From Paraspadella gotoi (lineage: Eukaryota > Chaetognatha), in contig CM119265.1 in NCBI GenBank assembly GCA_051294375.1, positions 13,942,124 through 14,006,123 on the forward strand: 64,000 nt of DNA, in the 5' to 3' direction. Positions within the stretch are counted from its first letter, which is position 1. Every line of letters starts with the position of its first letter. Below are positions 12,266 to 24,800 of the stretch, in pieces. The translations under genes and the position numbers were made by a program. Below the pieces are notes generated by a model that searched no databases, was not told where the DNA came from, and worked only from the letters and a program-made list of their open reading frames with translations.

Positions 12266-14091
12266 TCAATAATTTTCTGTCTTCATCATGTCGATCCCCA
12301 GAAACTCTTCGTCATCCGGCGATCTCTCATAGTCCTCGACTACCATTTCAGGGTCGGGGTCAGGCGCGTAAAAGTTTTGGATGAAGGAATTTCCGGCGGG
12401 ATCATCCAGAAGCAACGTGAAGGGAGTCTCCAGAGCAATGAGGGAATCGAGACGACGGGAAAAAGTGTCCATCTTGGCTTTTGTTTCCGAAATGGCCGAG
12501 TCTCCCATGAGAAATGGATTACTTGAAAATGTGAAAAAAAATATGTTATGACTTATGCTAAATTTATCTCCTGGGCGGTTTTTCAATTCTGAGCTCACCC
12601 CTCTAACAATTGCTCCTTAATAGCCTCTAGAAGTCCTTCGACAGTTGTAAATTTCCCGCCGCATGATGAGAGGAGTGCTTCGAATTCCAGTTCGGGGATC
12701 TTCAAGGTGCACGTCTCAGATTTCAATACATCGCGAGTGAGATCTGACGACTCCTTAACGTTTAGCCGTAATCTTCGCCCCTTAGAAGCCACACCGCCGC
12801 CAACCTAAACGATAAAGAATACACAAAGAAACAAAAAAAATAACTTAAAGTGATCATTAAGTTCTATGCTCACTGCTCAGTACAATATAATATAATACAA
12901 TATAATACAATACAATATAATATCAGTCTTGGCAGAATTACAAACCTTTACTTCGTTAGTCTTGTTACCGCAGGATTCGCAAGTTGTTGCCATAATAACG
13001 ACTTCCTTGAAGTGTGGAATATTAGTCATTTTCATTCTCGTTTCAGCCGGCGCTTGACATTCTGGACAATTAGTAGGGAATGTCAGAATCTCGTCTTTTT
13101 CTATTAAATCCAAAGGCTGAAAACAATAAAAGGAAGATCATAAAACGGACTCGTAACGAGTAAAAATAAAAGTGGTAAAATGGAGTCGGTTGGGCTGATG
13201 CTCTCACCGGCCCTGATTCATCGGTCAAATCTTCCTCCGCGTCATCGCTCGCCAGACCAAGGTCCTTTGAATCTTCTAACGTTCTTTTGTACTTTTTGAT
13301 AATTAAGGAAGGATCTTCTTTAGGAGCTAAGGGATTTTCCACAAAACTGTTACCCGAAGGATCGCGAATATTCAAGCTGAAAGGGGTTGGTTCTTCCAAC
13401 AACTACTGGGAGATAAGGTTTTAAAAAAATTGGGTGTCGTGAAACTCAAAATGTGCTCATCTCGTACCGACTTCAACTTTTCCACGAACTCATCGATTTT
13501 CGTCGCCAAATCCGGATGGGCAATTTTTCGAACGACCTGATCCTGGAGGAGACCGTCGATTGCCCGTTCGACCACGCCCTCGACCGTGGTTAGGGTTCCC
13601 TTTTGGGACCCAGGCGGGATCTCAAAGTCGAGTTCAGGGATCGAGACGCGAGCAGAGTCGGTTTTTATCACCTGACGGTTTAGGTCTGATTTTGACTTCA
13701 CCTAAATTTAGCGAAAAATGAAAATTCATTGGGTGTATTTGGTCAATGGAGAAAATAATCTATAACCCTAAGCGTTATGTCGACTCCAAGACTTTGGACG
13801 GGGGAAGCCGACTGAACTTCATTGTTCTCGTTTCCGCAATTTTCGCAACGAAAAGAGGAAATGACGACCTAGAAAATCAAAGAGCAGTGCATTAACGTAA
13901 AGAAGGAAACGATCTTGTCTCGCCTCGTCTTGTTTTACTTCTTTGTAAAAAGGTATTTTGGTGAGGAGTAGCCGCGTGACGCCGTTTTCGTGACACGCCA
14001 TGCAAAATGATTCGATCTCTGTCGTCTCGAGTTCCTCTACTTCTCCGTGAATATTCTGGAATAAAGGCGACCGCTTCTCTTCCACAGACAT
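12266..14091 (-). CDS. ZPR1: Zinc finger protein ZPR1
   Basis: Conserved eukaryotic protein that binds eEF1A and shuttles to the nucleus. The architecture is the usual duplication. First module: CMACHENG (about residue 31) and CENCGN form a Cys4 finger, followed by an A/B-type beta domain ([40 protein letters not shown]). Second module: [17 protein letters not shown] and [12 protein letters not shown] form the second finger, followed by [19 protein letters not shown] and [17 protein letters not shown]. It ends [13 protein letters not shown]. There are about seven exons with short introns; the intron before the [11 protein letters not shown] exon carries a (TATAATA)n-like microsatellite at about 12885-12922. 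All key cysteines are present and I see no frame breaks. Confidence 0.96.
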
Positions 14092-14502
14092 TTTGCAAAA
14101 CTTGATAATTTTCTAGTCTTTACTTGTATTTATTGGTATGAAGGGTCCTGCAAGTGATTCAGTCAGAATTCTCTGCAGCTGATCGAAAAAGTTAACAAAA
14201 GTAAAATAATCAAATTTGGCAAAACAAAAATACTGCTTTGGCTACAAGAAAACCTAAGGTGACACTAGCAAAAGAAAATAAAAATCGATACTCAACAGGT
14301 ACAAAAATCACTGTTTGTGTAATGAGAAACAAGATGGATCGTAATTTCGACCCGAAATTAAGCTAATATTTAACAATTTAAAGGGCGACTGCAAATATTG
14401 GCAATGAAGAAAAAAATGAAAGCGTGACAAAGTTACTTAGGTCGTTCCCGAAGCAACTTCCACTCCTTTCTACCTCTTAACAACTGGCTCAACACTCCCT
14501 CA

Positions 14503-15002
14503 TCAAAATCCGTGAATCTTAATGGTCTCCTTGGCAGCAAGTCCATTTTCCCCGAGAAACAGAGAAACATTGTTTCTTTGATCGCCCTGGAGTTGAATGA
14601 CTTCCCCGTATTCGGGGTGTTCTATCACGGTTCCGTTGCAGGCGAACTGCTTCTTAAGCGCCTTCACGACCCGTTTTTTGTCGAACTGCTCGCCGATTCC
14701 CTAAGATACAAATGACGTAAATGACTTGGCCTATTATTAGATTTCAAAAACAGAACAGCGATTTTAGAAAAGGCTCTTTACCTGAACGGTAGTGAGCGTC
14801 TTCCTCCCATTTCTCTGCTGAATCCTAATGTGCACGAGGGTGTCGGTTGCAGCGACTCCCTTTTCTTCGTCGACGGTCACATCGAACGGATCGAATTTCG
14901 TCAGATTCTATACAATAATAAGCGAAGGCTTCAGTGAAATTGTGTTCGCGATTAAGTACTGGAGTATGCTGGAGGAAATGCTACCTGAATTTGGGCTGTC
15001 AT
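14503..15002 (-). CDS. EIF1: Translation initiation factor 1 (SUI1 family)
   Basis: Small 40S-binding factor that enforces start-codon fidelity. Exons: 15002-14985 (MTAQIQ), about 14910-14780 (NLTKFDPFDVTVDEEKG, VHIRIQQRNGRKTLTTVQ) and 14700-14503 (GIGEQFDKKRVVKALKK, ACNGTVIEHPEYGEVIQLQG, ending ETIKIHGF). The total is about 113 residues, the family's usual size, with every strongly conserved block intact. It lies 101 bases after the POMGNT2 stop and 411 bases before ZPR1, in the same orientation. Confidence 0.96.
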
Positions 15003-15103
15003 GAGAATAATTATAACAGCGTCTTTCCGAATCCAAAATGACCTCCCAGTGAATCTTATATAACTAAGAAAGTCTACAAATCGTAAAAAACTGCGGAGTA
15101 AAA

Positions 15104-17266
15104 TTAAATAACAGAACATAATGCGGGTTTAACGGAAAAAGGACCCTGTAGATCGGAACTTCTGTCAAATATTCTAACCCAAACGTAATAATCTAGGTCG
15201 ATATCGACGCCGAGACGTTTGGAAAATACAAATTCAGTTTCGATCAAATGAAAAGACAAAACGGAGGAAGGATCGTCAGAGTCCACAGGTTGTAAAAGGA
15301 CTTCGAAGACGGACGAAAGAGCGAGGTGACGCCGTGAGATCCAATTCCAGTTGAGTGGAAACTGAAACGAGATCAAATAGCATAACTCTTCGATATTTAC
15401 GTCGCCGTCATTGTCTTCATGCCGGCATTCGACGACCTCGCAGGATACGTTCTTCACTTCCGATGGTTGCAGGTGGTCAATTTTTGTCATTACTGGCTTC
15501 ATCTTTTTCCTCTCCTGCAATGCTTCGGAGATTAGACCAACGACAGCGTCCACATCCACCTCGGTGTCTTGGTAAATCCTGTGGAGCCATTCGGGGTCGT
15601 GGCAGCAGCGCGTGGGGGGGACATCGACACTTCGCTTAATCCTCCATTGTTCTTCGAGCGGTAGATGCACAATGCCTCCCAAAGCGGGAGATCTAAATAA
15701 ACCAATTAACTAATTTTGCATTCGATAAGTATTTAAATTTTTTTTTGAATAAGAAAACATTTGTCTCTGCAAGTTTATTTTTCACACTTAATACATTTTC
15801 CTACCGCTCGAGCGCTCCTTTGTTTCATTGTAACAGTTGCTTCTGAAGATAGAATAAGAGTTTGTAAAAAAATAAATATCAATATAGGCATCTCACCTAT
15901 CGGGATGAGGAACAGATCTAGCCTCGTCAAAGTTGCGCCAGGCGCGATAGAATAGTCCCGAGTTAGTAATCCCCGCCAGCGTCCGATATGGGGAAAAGCG
16001 CATAGGGTCTACGCCAAACGGGAAGAGCTCCATAACGATGGTTCCGGGAGGAGAGAAAATAGTAAGGACGAGAAGGGATCCATGCATACCGACGACGATA
16101 GAGGCGCCTGCAGCCAACAACGCCAACGACGAAATAGAATGAGTTTCGTGAGAGGACCGGACTACACCGAGTCCGAAGACTTTTTCTAGCTTGTCGACAA
16201 GGCGATCCTCGTTTAAAATTAGACGGTTACCCTTTCGTGTCAACAAGAGAAGGTATTCTCCGTTTGGTCGGATCGGATGAGAAATACTTTCTTCAAAAAA
16301 ATTTAAATATTTCGCTTTAAAACTCGCGAAATGAATTAAAGCGTCCAAATGGGATTGGTTTTTAGGACCTTGAGGTCCATGAAACCCATATTGATACCAG
16401 ATGGTATCTCTTTCAGGACCAACGAGAGAGTCTTGAAAGCATACAACGTCCACCGAGTCGTTTCTCGATAGCGCGTCCATCCAATCCAGGGTCATAACTA
16501 CCCGACCCGGGGTTAGCGCGTCATACAACTCTGAGACGTCTGGCGCGACGTCGGGCCAGTGGTCGACGAGAAAGAGATTGCCTTCGCTTCCAAAGTGAAG
16601 ACGCAAAGTATAGTGAAAGGGAATAAGGTCGTCGTGAAAGGCATGCATGACATTGCTGGGGTTGAATCTCTTGGCGATGAGAGTGGACCCGCCAACCCAT
16701 TGGACGGCGAGAGTTTGAAGGAAAGAAAATGGAACGTCGATGTAGTTAAAGAAAAAACCTAGAAAAACATATTGATAAATCACCACAATTAGCAAGTTTT
16801 TCAATGTTCCCTCTAATCAATATTCACCGTTGTGATTCTCCACAGAAGTTAATTCAGACAGCGCTGGCGAAAACCTGTCTTTCGGGACCCCCTTTGAGTT
16901 TTGCGGCGCCAAGGAATCGTGAAGAAAGAGAAAGGATTTTTCCCGAATGTGGAAGCACAGATTCCGGAAACGACAACGGCGTTCGGATAGACTGGCTCCA
17001 TTACATACCACGGTTGATGATATTTTGTTCGAGGGAAAATTTGTTTTAGGAATTGGAGAGGGAGACGCAGTGTCAGTTGTCGACAGCGGCTCCACGGGGG
17101 GAGGGGGAGTAATAATCTCGGCATCACTTAAATCTGTCACAAGAAAATTTAAGCGAAATAGTTTAGGATACAGTCTAAAGAAGTCAAAATAAGCCAAAAG
17201 TTTCGGAAAAACGAAGGCGATAGTGATGCCGTGAATTATCCAGTGGAAGGAAATTGTTAGTTTCAT
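15104..17266 (-). CDS. POMGNT2: Protein O-linked-mannose beta-1,4-N-acetylglucosaminyltransferase 2
   Basis: ER enzyme that adds GlcNAc to O-mannose, the step that commits alpha-dystroglycan-type glycans to the core M3 pathway. A signal anchor lies at residues about 5-28 (hydrophobic segment after MKLTISFHWIIHG), followed by a Pro/Ser/Thr-rich stem and a GT61-type catalytic domain containing NPSNVMHAFHDDLIPFHYT, VCFQDSLVG, LLLLTRKGNRLILNE, VVGMHGSLLVLTIF and MELFPFGVDP. The C-terminal exon (15690-15104) fits the fibronectin type III domain of this family (LCYLISFQFPLNWNW, YYVWVRIFD). There are three exons; introns near 16815-16760 and 15895-15695 are short. An AG acceptor lies 30 bases before the start, and DNAJA3 ends 79 bases upstream. 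Confidence 0.92.
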
Positions 17267-17296
17267 GATAGATTTGTCGAAAGATTTACAATGTAC

Positions 17297-17310
17297 CTAA
17301 AAAAAATATA
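17297..17310 (-). promoter_or_regulatory. Candidate trans-splice acceptor upstream of POMGNT2
   Basis: ATATTTTTTTTAG ends 30 bases before the POMGNT2 ATG within a 79-base gap to the DNAJA3 stop. Pyrimidine-rich tract plus AG, with no partner donor in the gap. Confidence 0.5.
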
Positions 17311-17345
17311 TATGACTGGTCATTAGCAGAATAAATAAGCTCACG

Positions 17346-18734
17346 TCAACCGCTGCTTTCTTCAACTTTAACAGTGCCATCTATTTCCGTTTCAAGCTCG
17401 GCGAATCGTTCCATCAGTTCCCTTTGTCTTCCGGACGCGACTACGAGACTCTTCAGGACGACGTTCAGAAGGAGATCGCCGCAGTCGTGATGATCGAGTC
17501 GGCGAATTCCTCGGCCCCCGATGCGAATAACGTCGTGACTGCACGTGCCAGCGGGGACGTCGACTTCAAACTTCTCGTCGAGAAGGCCTCGCACGAGGAC
17601 CTTGCCGCCGAGCGCCGCGCACGTCAAGGGGACAACGACGTCTGCGGAAACGTCGGCGCCGTGACGCGAAAAGCGGTCGCTGTCGCCGACCGAGAGATGA
17701 AAAAGAACGTCGTTCTCGCCGATACGCACTTTCATTGTCTGGCCGTCCTCCACTCCGGCCGGAATTGGGATGGAATAGATTTTTCGTTGAAGGACCTTTC
17801 CTTTCCCGTCGCATTCGTAGCACTCTGCACGGATAGTATAACCGCGTCCTTTACATGTGCGGCAGACTACTCGGACGGCCATAGCTCCCTCAGTATAAGT
17901 TTCGCGTCCTGACCCGTTGCATGCAGCGCAAGAGCGCTTTCCACCACGAAACTTCGAACCGTAACCCATGCACATAAGGCATTGGTCGACGACATTGAGG
18001 GAAGTTCTCTTGGAGACGCCAGTAACGGACTCGTCAAAGCTGAGTTTGAAAAAAGCCTGAAGCGTCGGGCCCTCGCCGAATTCGTTAGAAACAAAGTCGC
18101 GATGTTGGGAGGGATCAACGCCAAGACCGGCATCAGCGAATTGTCCTGAGAACCGACTGTAGACACGATCGTAAAATTCCTAGACAAAAAAAATAAAAAT
18201 CCACCTAAAAGTAGGTTTGTGTAAGTTTAAACTAAGTAAGAATTATCAAATTCTAATTTATAACAATTGCACCTTAGATGCCTCCTCATTAGCGAATTCT
18301 TCATCCCGTTGAATGTTATTCTTTCTTTTTTTCTTCTTCTGTCTCCCTTTTCCATCCATGCCGAAAGCGTCGTACCTCCTCCGCTTCTCCTCGCTTCCCA
18401 AAACTTCGAACGCTTCAGCAGCAGCCTGGAACATCCGAGCCGCTGAGCCATCGTCTCCAAGGTTCGCGTCCGGGTGATGCTTCTTTGCCATTTCTAGGTA
18501 GGCAGCCTTGATTTGCTCGGCCGAGGCGGAAGCGGACACGCCAAGAAGGTCGTAGTAATCCGTCTTCAGGGCGGAAATTGGACGACATGTACGAAATGTT
18601 CGTTTCCAGACACAATTTTCAAGTTTAATAGAATAGTTGCACACTTCGGTCAATAGTCCAAAGTTTCTATAACAAGGTCTGAGCCATTTACCAAAATCGT
18701 TAATAAAGCAAACTCGGAAGCTTGCATGCATCAT
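17346..18734 (-). CDS. DNAJA3: Mitochondrial DnaJ homologue (Tid1 / DNAJA3)
   Basis: Type I J-protein that stimulates mitochondrial Hsp70. The first ~55 residues are basic and hydrophobic (MMHASFRVCFINDFGKWL), as expected of a mitochondrial presequence. The J domain follows with DYYDLLGVSASASAEQIK and the catalytic HPD in KKHHPDANLG. There are four zinc repeats: CLMCMGYG, CAACNGSG, CRTCKGRG and CYECDGKG. The C-terminal substrate-binding region contains IPIPAGVEDGQTMKV and DVPAGTCSHDVIRIGGRGI. The linker after J is Lys-rich (KGRQKKKKRK) rather than the usual Gly/Phe-rich segment. There are two exons with a short intron near 18270-18185. The gene starts 82 bases after the DDX27 stop, with a TTATTTTCAG acceptor 20 bases before the ATG. 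Confidence 0.94.
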
Positions 18735-18754
18735 TTTAATGATGTCTTGTCATT

Positions 18755-18770
18755 CTGAAAATAACACTCA
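18755..18770 (-). promoter_or_regulatory. Candidate trans-splice acceptor upstream of DNAJA3
   Basis: TTATTTTCAG ends 20 bases before the DNAJA3 ATG, inside an 82-base gap to the DDX27 stop. There is no room for a promoter plus a non-coding exon and no obvious cis donor, so this acceptor would fit addition of a spliced leader. Inferred from sequence only. Confidence 0.5.
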
Positions 18771-18816
18771 CAAACGTAAAAATATCAACGAAAACAAACG
18801 CATTAGGCTTTAAACT

Positions 18817-21800
18817 TCACTTTCTATTTTTCTTGAAGCCCGTTTTAGATTTTCCCCCTGCACTTGAGCCCTCCCTCTTCTTTAGTCCTTTAACCGCACT
18901 GTCCGTTTTAAATTTATTTCCACCACCTCCTCTGCCTAATTTCTTGAGTTTCTCTTTTCGTTTTTGTCCTTTCTCCACGAGCCCCATCTCCTTTTTCTCC
19001 TGAAACGAGGGTCCGTATCTAAACTTCTTCACGGCAGCTTTACTGGTTTTCGTGAGTTCGGACTCGAAAGAATTGACGGTCTTCTTTTTATTCTTTTTGG
19101 TCTTCTTCGATGCTTTTCCATCGAAGATGCCCCGCGCTTCTTTGCTCGCTTTCTCGTCGGCCCTGATGCGTTCGCCCTTGCCCTCGCGTTTGGCGAGCCG
19201 CGCCTGCACGGCCGCTATCTTTTGTAACTCGAACTGCGCTCTTTGTTCTGCATTTTTTGGCGTCTGCTTTCGAAGATCTTTTAGCATCGCCGCCTTCTTC
19301 TTCCGGTTACTTGGCAACTTGCTGTAATCACCAACTCGAAGAGCTTCCTTTTCCTGCAAATTATTGCACCTTGCGATAGAAAATTGGTAAAGCATACGGT
19401 CAAAACCTCTCATACGTACCTGCATTCGTTCCTTGTGCGTCTGGAACCAAGAACGTTTGGGCCGAGACATGATCTCGTCATGATGTCGAACGATCTTTTC
19501 CGCTTTGAAGGTCTCTAATTCGGCGATACTCATTTCCCTCTCTTCCTTTTCCATCTTCAACACCTTCTCTACATCTTTTTCCATGTCGTTAATTTTGTCG
19601 CGAAAATGCGAAACGACGTCAAATGGAATCGTTCGAGATTTCACGGGTCCTGCAATGAAAAAATTGTCGAAGTTCGAAGTTTCTTCTGGATAATGAAAAA
19701 TGTGGCAAAAAAAGCAAACCTTTAGCGAGTTTAACAACCTCCTTGAGCATCTTTCTTTCTGACTCGCCGACAAGTGTGACTGAACGCCCTTTCTTTCCCG
19801 CACGGGCCGTCCGTCCGACCCGATGAATATAGTGTTTCACGCTGAAATTAAAAGGAATAAACTGTAGTCTAGGCAGTAATTAAACAAGCAATGGACACCA
19901 TTAAATTTACCTGTTAGGCAAAGAGAAATTAATGACAGTCTTAACGCCCTCAATATCTAAGCCTCTACCGGCCAAATCCGTGGCCAATAGAACATCGATA
20001 TCATTTTCCTTGAACCGCTTCAAAGCCTCTATTCTTTGCAATTGAGACAGGTTCGAATGCAATTCACCCACTCGCAGACCCAAAAGTCCAAGCACAATGT
20101 GCATTCGATGAACCTGAATTAGATATCGTTAATTTATATTTTTTATACAAATTTGACTCGAAATAAAAGGCGAAAAAAATTTAATATCAATGTGTCACAG
20201 AAATTTTATCAATCGAAACAGTACACAAATTAAAGCCGGACGATTTCTAACGACTTTTATAGAGAATAACAAACACGCGTAGGAAGAGCCCTTGCTATTC
20301 TCCTTTACCGGTCAGAGAAATGTTTTTTTTCTAGTTTTTTTGGTTCTTTTTTTTTCTCGCTCCATAATGGACGCGACGGAGGAACACAATGGTTGCCTCT
20401 CGGCAGAGGACACCATGGCACACATGGGATCCTCCGTCTCGGGTTACCCCGTCGAAAAACTCGACGACACAAACTTCTATCATCGTTTGGGAAAGGAATG
20501 AAAAAGAATAAAATTATAAAAATGAAAAATAATTGATTAATAATAGTTTCTTCTCTTATACAGGACGTGTCTTTGGTGAAGTTTTATGTTCCGCAATGCG
20601 CCTGGTGCCAGAAACTGGCACCAACCTACGCTCTGCTTGGATCGGCATTTGATAAAGTGAAAAATGTGCAAATCGCCGAAGTCGACTGTATGCAGAACAG
20701 AACTCTCTGCAGAAGGTTATAATTATTACAAAAAATCGCTTTTAAAGCGACCAATAATAACAATAATAGCTATACGATAGAACTATGTAATTATAATTTA
20801 GACTAGGAAGTATGTAACTATGTATGGGAAAAACCTACCGTATTAAAATAGAAAAAAAAGAATTTAAATAAAAAAGTCATGAAGAATTTTCAAAAAAAAA
20901 TTTTCACGATCCCGAAACGCGAAGTAGGCAACGACTTCACAAGTGTTTATTAAAAATACAAGTTTTATTTCTGGCCAAAAATTGTTAACAGGTACCAAAT
21001 CGACGGATATCCAACTCTATATCTATTCAAAAAAGGAAGACCGATCGAGGAGTACAACGGACAAAGGACCATCAATGATCTTAAGGCTTACGTCGATCGC
21101 CACGGAAGACCACCTCCACCTCCGCCGCCGCCCCCGGGCTAACCAAAAATACACCTGAAGTATTCTCACTTCGAAAAGGAATTAAAAATCTATTGCATTG
21201 CGATTGTGGAGTGCTTTTTTAACAAATACATCCCAAGAAATATTATATAATTATTTTATCGTCATTACATGCACCGAAAGTATTATTATGAATAAATTTA
21301 ATTTCATAATGGAGAAGGCAGTGCGAGGACAATTTTTTTTTATAGATATTTCGACTTATTTTTCTAAGTCATCATCAGTGGTATCAAGTTGCAGGAATAA
21401 AGTGACACAAAAATAATAACAATAAAACTGAGAGACCAAGCGAGAGAGATAGTGAGAGAGAAAGATAGATTTAGCCAAAACAGTAAGTGATCAAAAAAGA
21501 ATAAACCCAGAAATGGGTGTCCCCTCCTCAGTTTTAACTAATGGTCAAAATTATGAAAAAAACGGTTTCCAAGCATCTGTTTTGACCATTAGTTAAAACT
21601 GAGGGGGGACACCCATCTGGGTTTATTCTTTTTTGGTCATTTACTGTTTTGGCTAAATCTCTATCTCTTTCTCTCTCTCTCTCTCACTATCTCTCTCTCA
21701 ATGTTTTATTGTTATTATTTTTGTGTCTCTCTTTAGTATTTTCACTTTATTCCTGTTACTTGATACCACTGATGATGACTTAAAAAAAGAAAAACAATTT

Positions 21801-24800
21801 ATTTTGTACCCGCACTACCTTCTCCATTATGAAATTTAATTTATTCATAAATATTATAGTTGTAGAAGACTAAATAGAAAAAAATAGAAGAAAGAGGGAA
21901 GTATTTCAAGTAATTCATTCATTCATTAAAAAATAAAATAAGCCCAACTGCAAATCCTGCAGCCGAAGTAAGTTTATGAATTTCTCTGTAGACTAACGAA
22001 ACGTTTTTAACGTATACAATTTATAAAAAGATTCTTTAAAGTTACTCCTTAAATAAATGAACATTGAACCAGAATTCGACTGCAATTTCAAAATGAAATT
22101 TTGCAGCTTAAGGATGAGTTGCCCACTAGAGCGTAGTGAAAGTTGCGTACGAAAATTCTAAAAGTCAATGATGAACAATATATTATCAGTGAACATTAAT
22201 TTGTAAAAAAAATTATTTTTATGTTTTTTAATTTTCGCAGTAGCCTATATTTATATATAGTACTTATAAAATTGAAAAATTTCAAAATAGACTTGAATTC
22301 CTCGTCAAAAGTTGGATTGAAAAGAAAATATAAATAATTTTTAAAAATTTTTCATTAATTGGCTTAAAAATTAAAAAACAATATTTAATATATAAAATTT
22401 TAATATTATAATTTTAAAATTATTATACTATTTTTTTATACAGAAATGTAGGAGTCTACGTCGTTCTTAGAGATCGAGGAAGACTTTTTCAATGGAGATT
22501 TTCGTTCAAATCTGACTACCAACAATATAAACGCTCCTGGTAAAAATTCGGGTAAAATATCGATGTAAAAACACTTGATTCCGATCCTGTTGTATCTGAA
22601 GGGCTCGAATTTTTTTTCTCTTGTCAAATCATCAACATCTTGATATCAAACAAGCCAGAACAAATAGACTGCTTCTAGACGGGAAAACTTTCTATCTCTG
22701 ATTTTATATAGAAATGAAAGGGATTTTTTTCCTTGAAAAAAGATATAAACGTGACTGAGGTATGTTTCCTGTTCAACAAATGACGTCTAATTTTGGAATC
22801 CTTTGGCAAAGTGTCTGAAGGGCTCTCAAAATTTTTCTTTACATTTTATTTGGTTATTTTGATATGATACGATCCTGGAAAGTGAATTAGTCCATTTTGG
22901 TGAAATTTTTATTTAAAGTAAAAGTAAAAGAGGAGCTAACGATCAGAATTCTAAGAGTTTTCAACCGGGAGTCAGATTCGGGAAAAATCTTCTATGGCGA
23001 AAATCTTCCAAAGAAGGTGTTGATTTTCCGAAGATTTTGGTTAATATTTTCTATATTTATGGTCGGATTTTTTGGAAACTTAATATTAACAATATTGCCA
23101 TCATTCTACCTTGGCCGGTATAAGAATATATTGAAAAAAACCTCGGGCTTTTTTCATCAGAGCTTAGTCCTAAGAAATGTTCATTAGTTCGTTCCTCACT
23201 TTTAGAATTTTAATTTATAATTTGTATTGTGCTTTATTGCCCACGGGTGAGAAGTCTAAGAAAAGAAAATTCTGAGTTTTCACCTGCTTCTTCGTTTGAA
23301 TGAAAACGATGCATCTATCGAGAAATGTTCTCGAGACCAACGCCCCTACAATGGCCTCTCGATCTCCCTCCTTGTCGGCGCGGATTCGAATGAACTCTTG
23401 TTGCAACTGAAGATTCGTCTCCGTGTTCGCATTTACGAATATTTTGACAGGTTTAACGAGGAGACGGCAACGAGATCTTGAACCTTGTCCGTCATAGTTG
23501 CGGAAAAGAGCATGGTTTGTCGTTTGGGTGAAGTCATCTTCACAATCTCTTTCATCTGCTCAGCAAAGACATCATCCAACATTCTATCGGCCTCGTCGAG
23601 TATGAGAATCTCTATCGAATGCAGGTTGAACGTCGGAGTGTTATGAAGATGATCAATGAGTCGACCCGGCGTTGCTGAAGAGGAAAAAACAAGTTTGAGC
23701 AAACGATGCCGGATCTGCCCACGATCATTAGCGGTAATTAATTAATTAATTAAAAAAAAAAAAAGCATAATCAAATATTGAAACAGTTTGGTTTTTTCAT
23801 TTAAACTCATTTCCACTCAGACAATTCCATTAATTAATTATTTAATTAATTTATAATTCAATTAATTAATGCAACTTACATTTACATATATGAAAAAACA
23901 CAATAAATAGTAAACAGGTTTTTTGCTTTTTTCCATTTAAAATAATTTTTCACTTAGATCATTCCATCGAAACTTGATTTCCCACTAAATAACACACTTC
24001 TTTATCCATACACAAAATTTCCCGATCCACTCAGTAATTGACGTTCAGGGGGGGACGGACGGACGGACGGACGGACGGACGAACAGACAGAGNNNNNNNN
24101 NNNNNNNNNNNNNNNNNTTTGGTTGGTCCCACACCAAAATCTTGTCGTAAATCATTTCAGATAAATAGAATTATGATAATTTATGTAAAAAAAATCAATG
24201 TCTGTCTCTGTCTGTTCGTCCGTCCGTCCGTCCGTCCGTCCGTCCCCCCCTGAACGTCAATTACTGAGTGGATCGGGGAAATTTTGTGTATGGATAAAGA
24301 AGTGTGTTATTTAGTGGGAAATCAAGTTTCGATGGAATGATCTAAGTGAAAATTATTTTAAATGGAAAAAAGCAAAAAACCTGTTTACTATTTATTGTGT
24401 TTTTTCATATATGTAAATGTAAGTTGCATTAATTAATTGAATTATAAATTAATTAAATAATTAATTAATGAATTGTCTGAGTGGAAATGAGTTTAAATGA
24501 AAAAACCAAACTGTTTCAATATTTGATTATGCTTTTTTTTTTTTTAATTAATTAATTAATTACCGCTAATGATCGTGGGCAGATCCGGCATCGTTTGCTC
24601 AAACTTGTTTTTTCCTCTTCAGCAACGCCGGGTCGACTCATTGATCATCTTCATAACACTCCGCACGTTCAACCTGCATTCGATAGAGATTCTCATACTC
24701 GACGAGGCCGATAGAATGTTGGATGATGTCTTTGCTGAGCAGATGAAAGAGATTGTGAAGATGACTTCACCCAAACGACAAACCATGCTCTTTTCCGCAA

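Noticed and set aside
17424-17912. 162-codon plus frame opposite DNAJA3
   Set aside because: Antisense shadow of the conserved DNAJA3 exon; no family motif.
23140-23165. Third hammerhead candidate (CTGATGA on the minus strand)
   Set aside because: No GAAA box or stem II at the right spacing.
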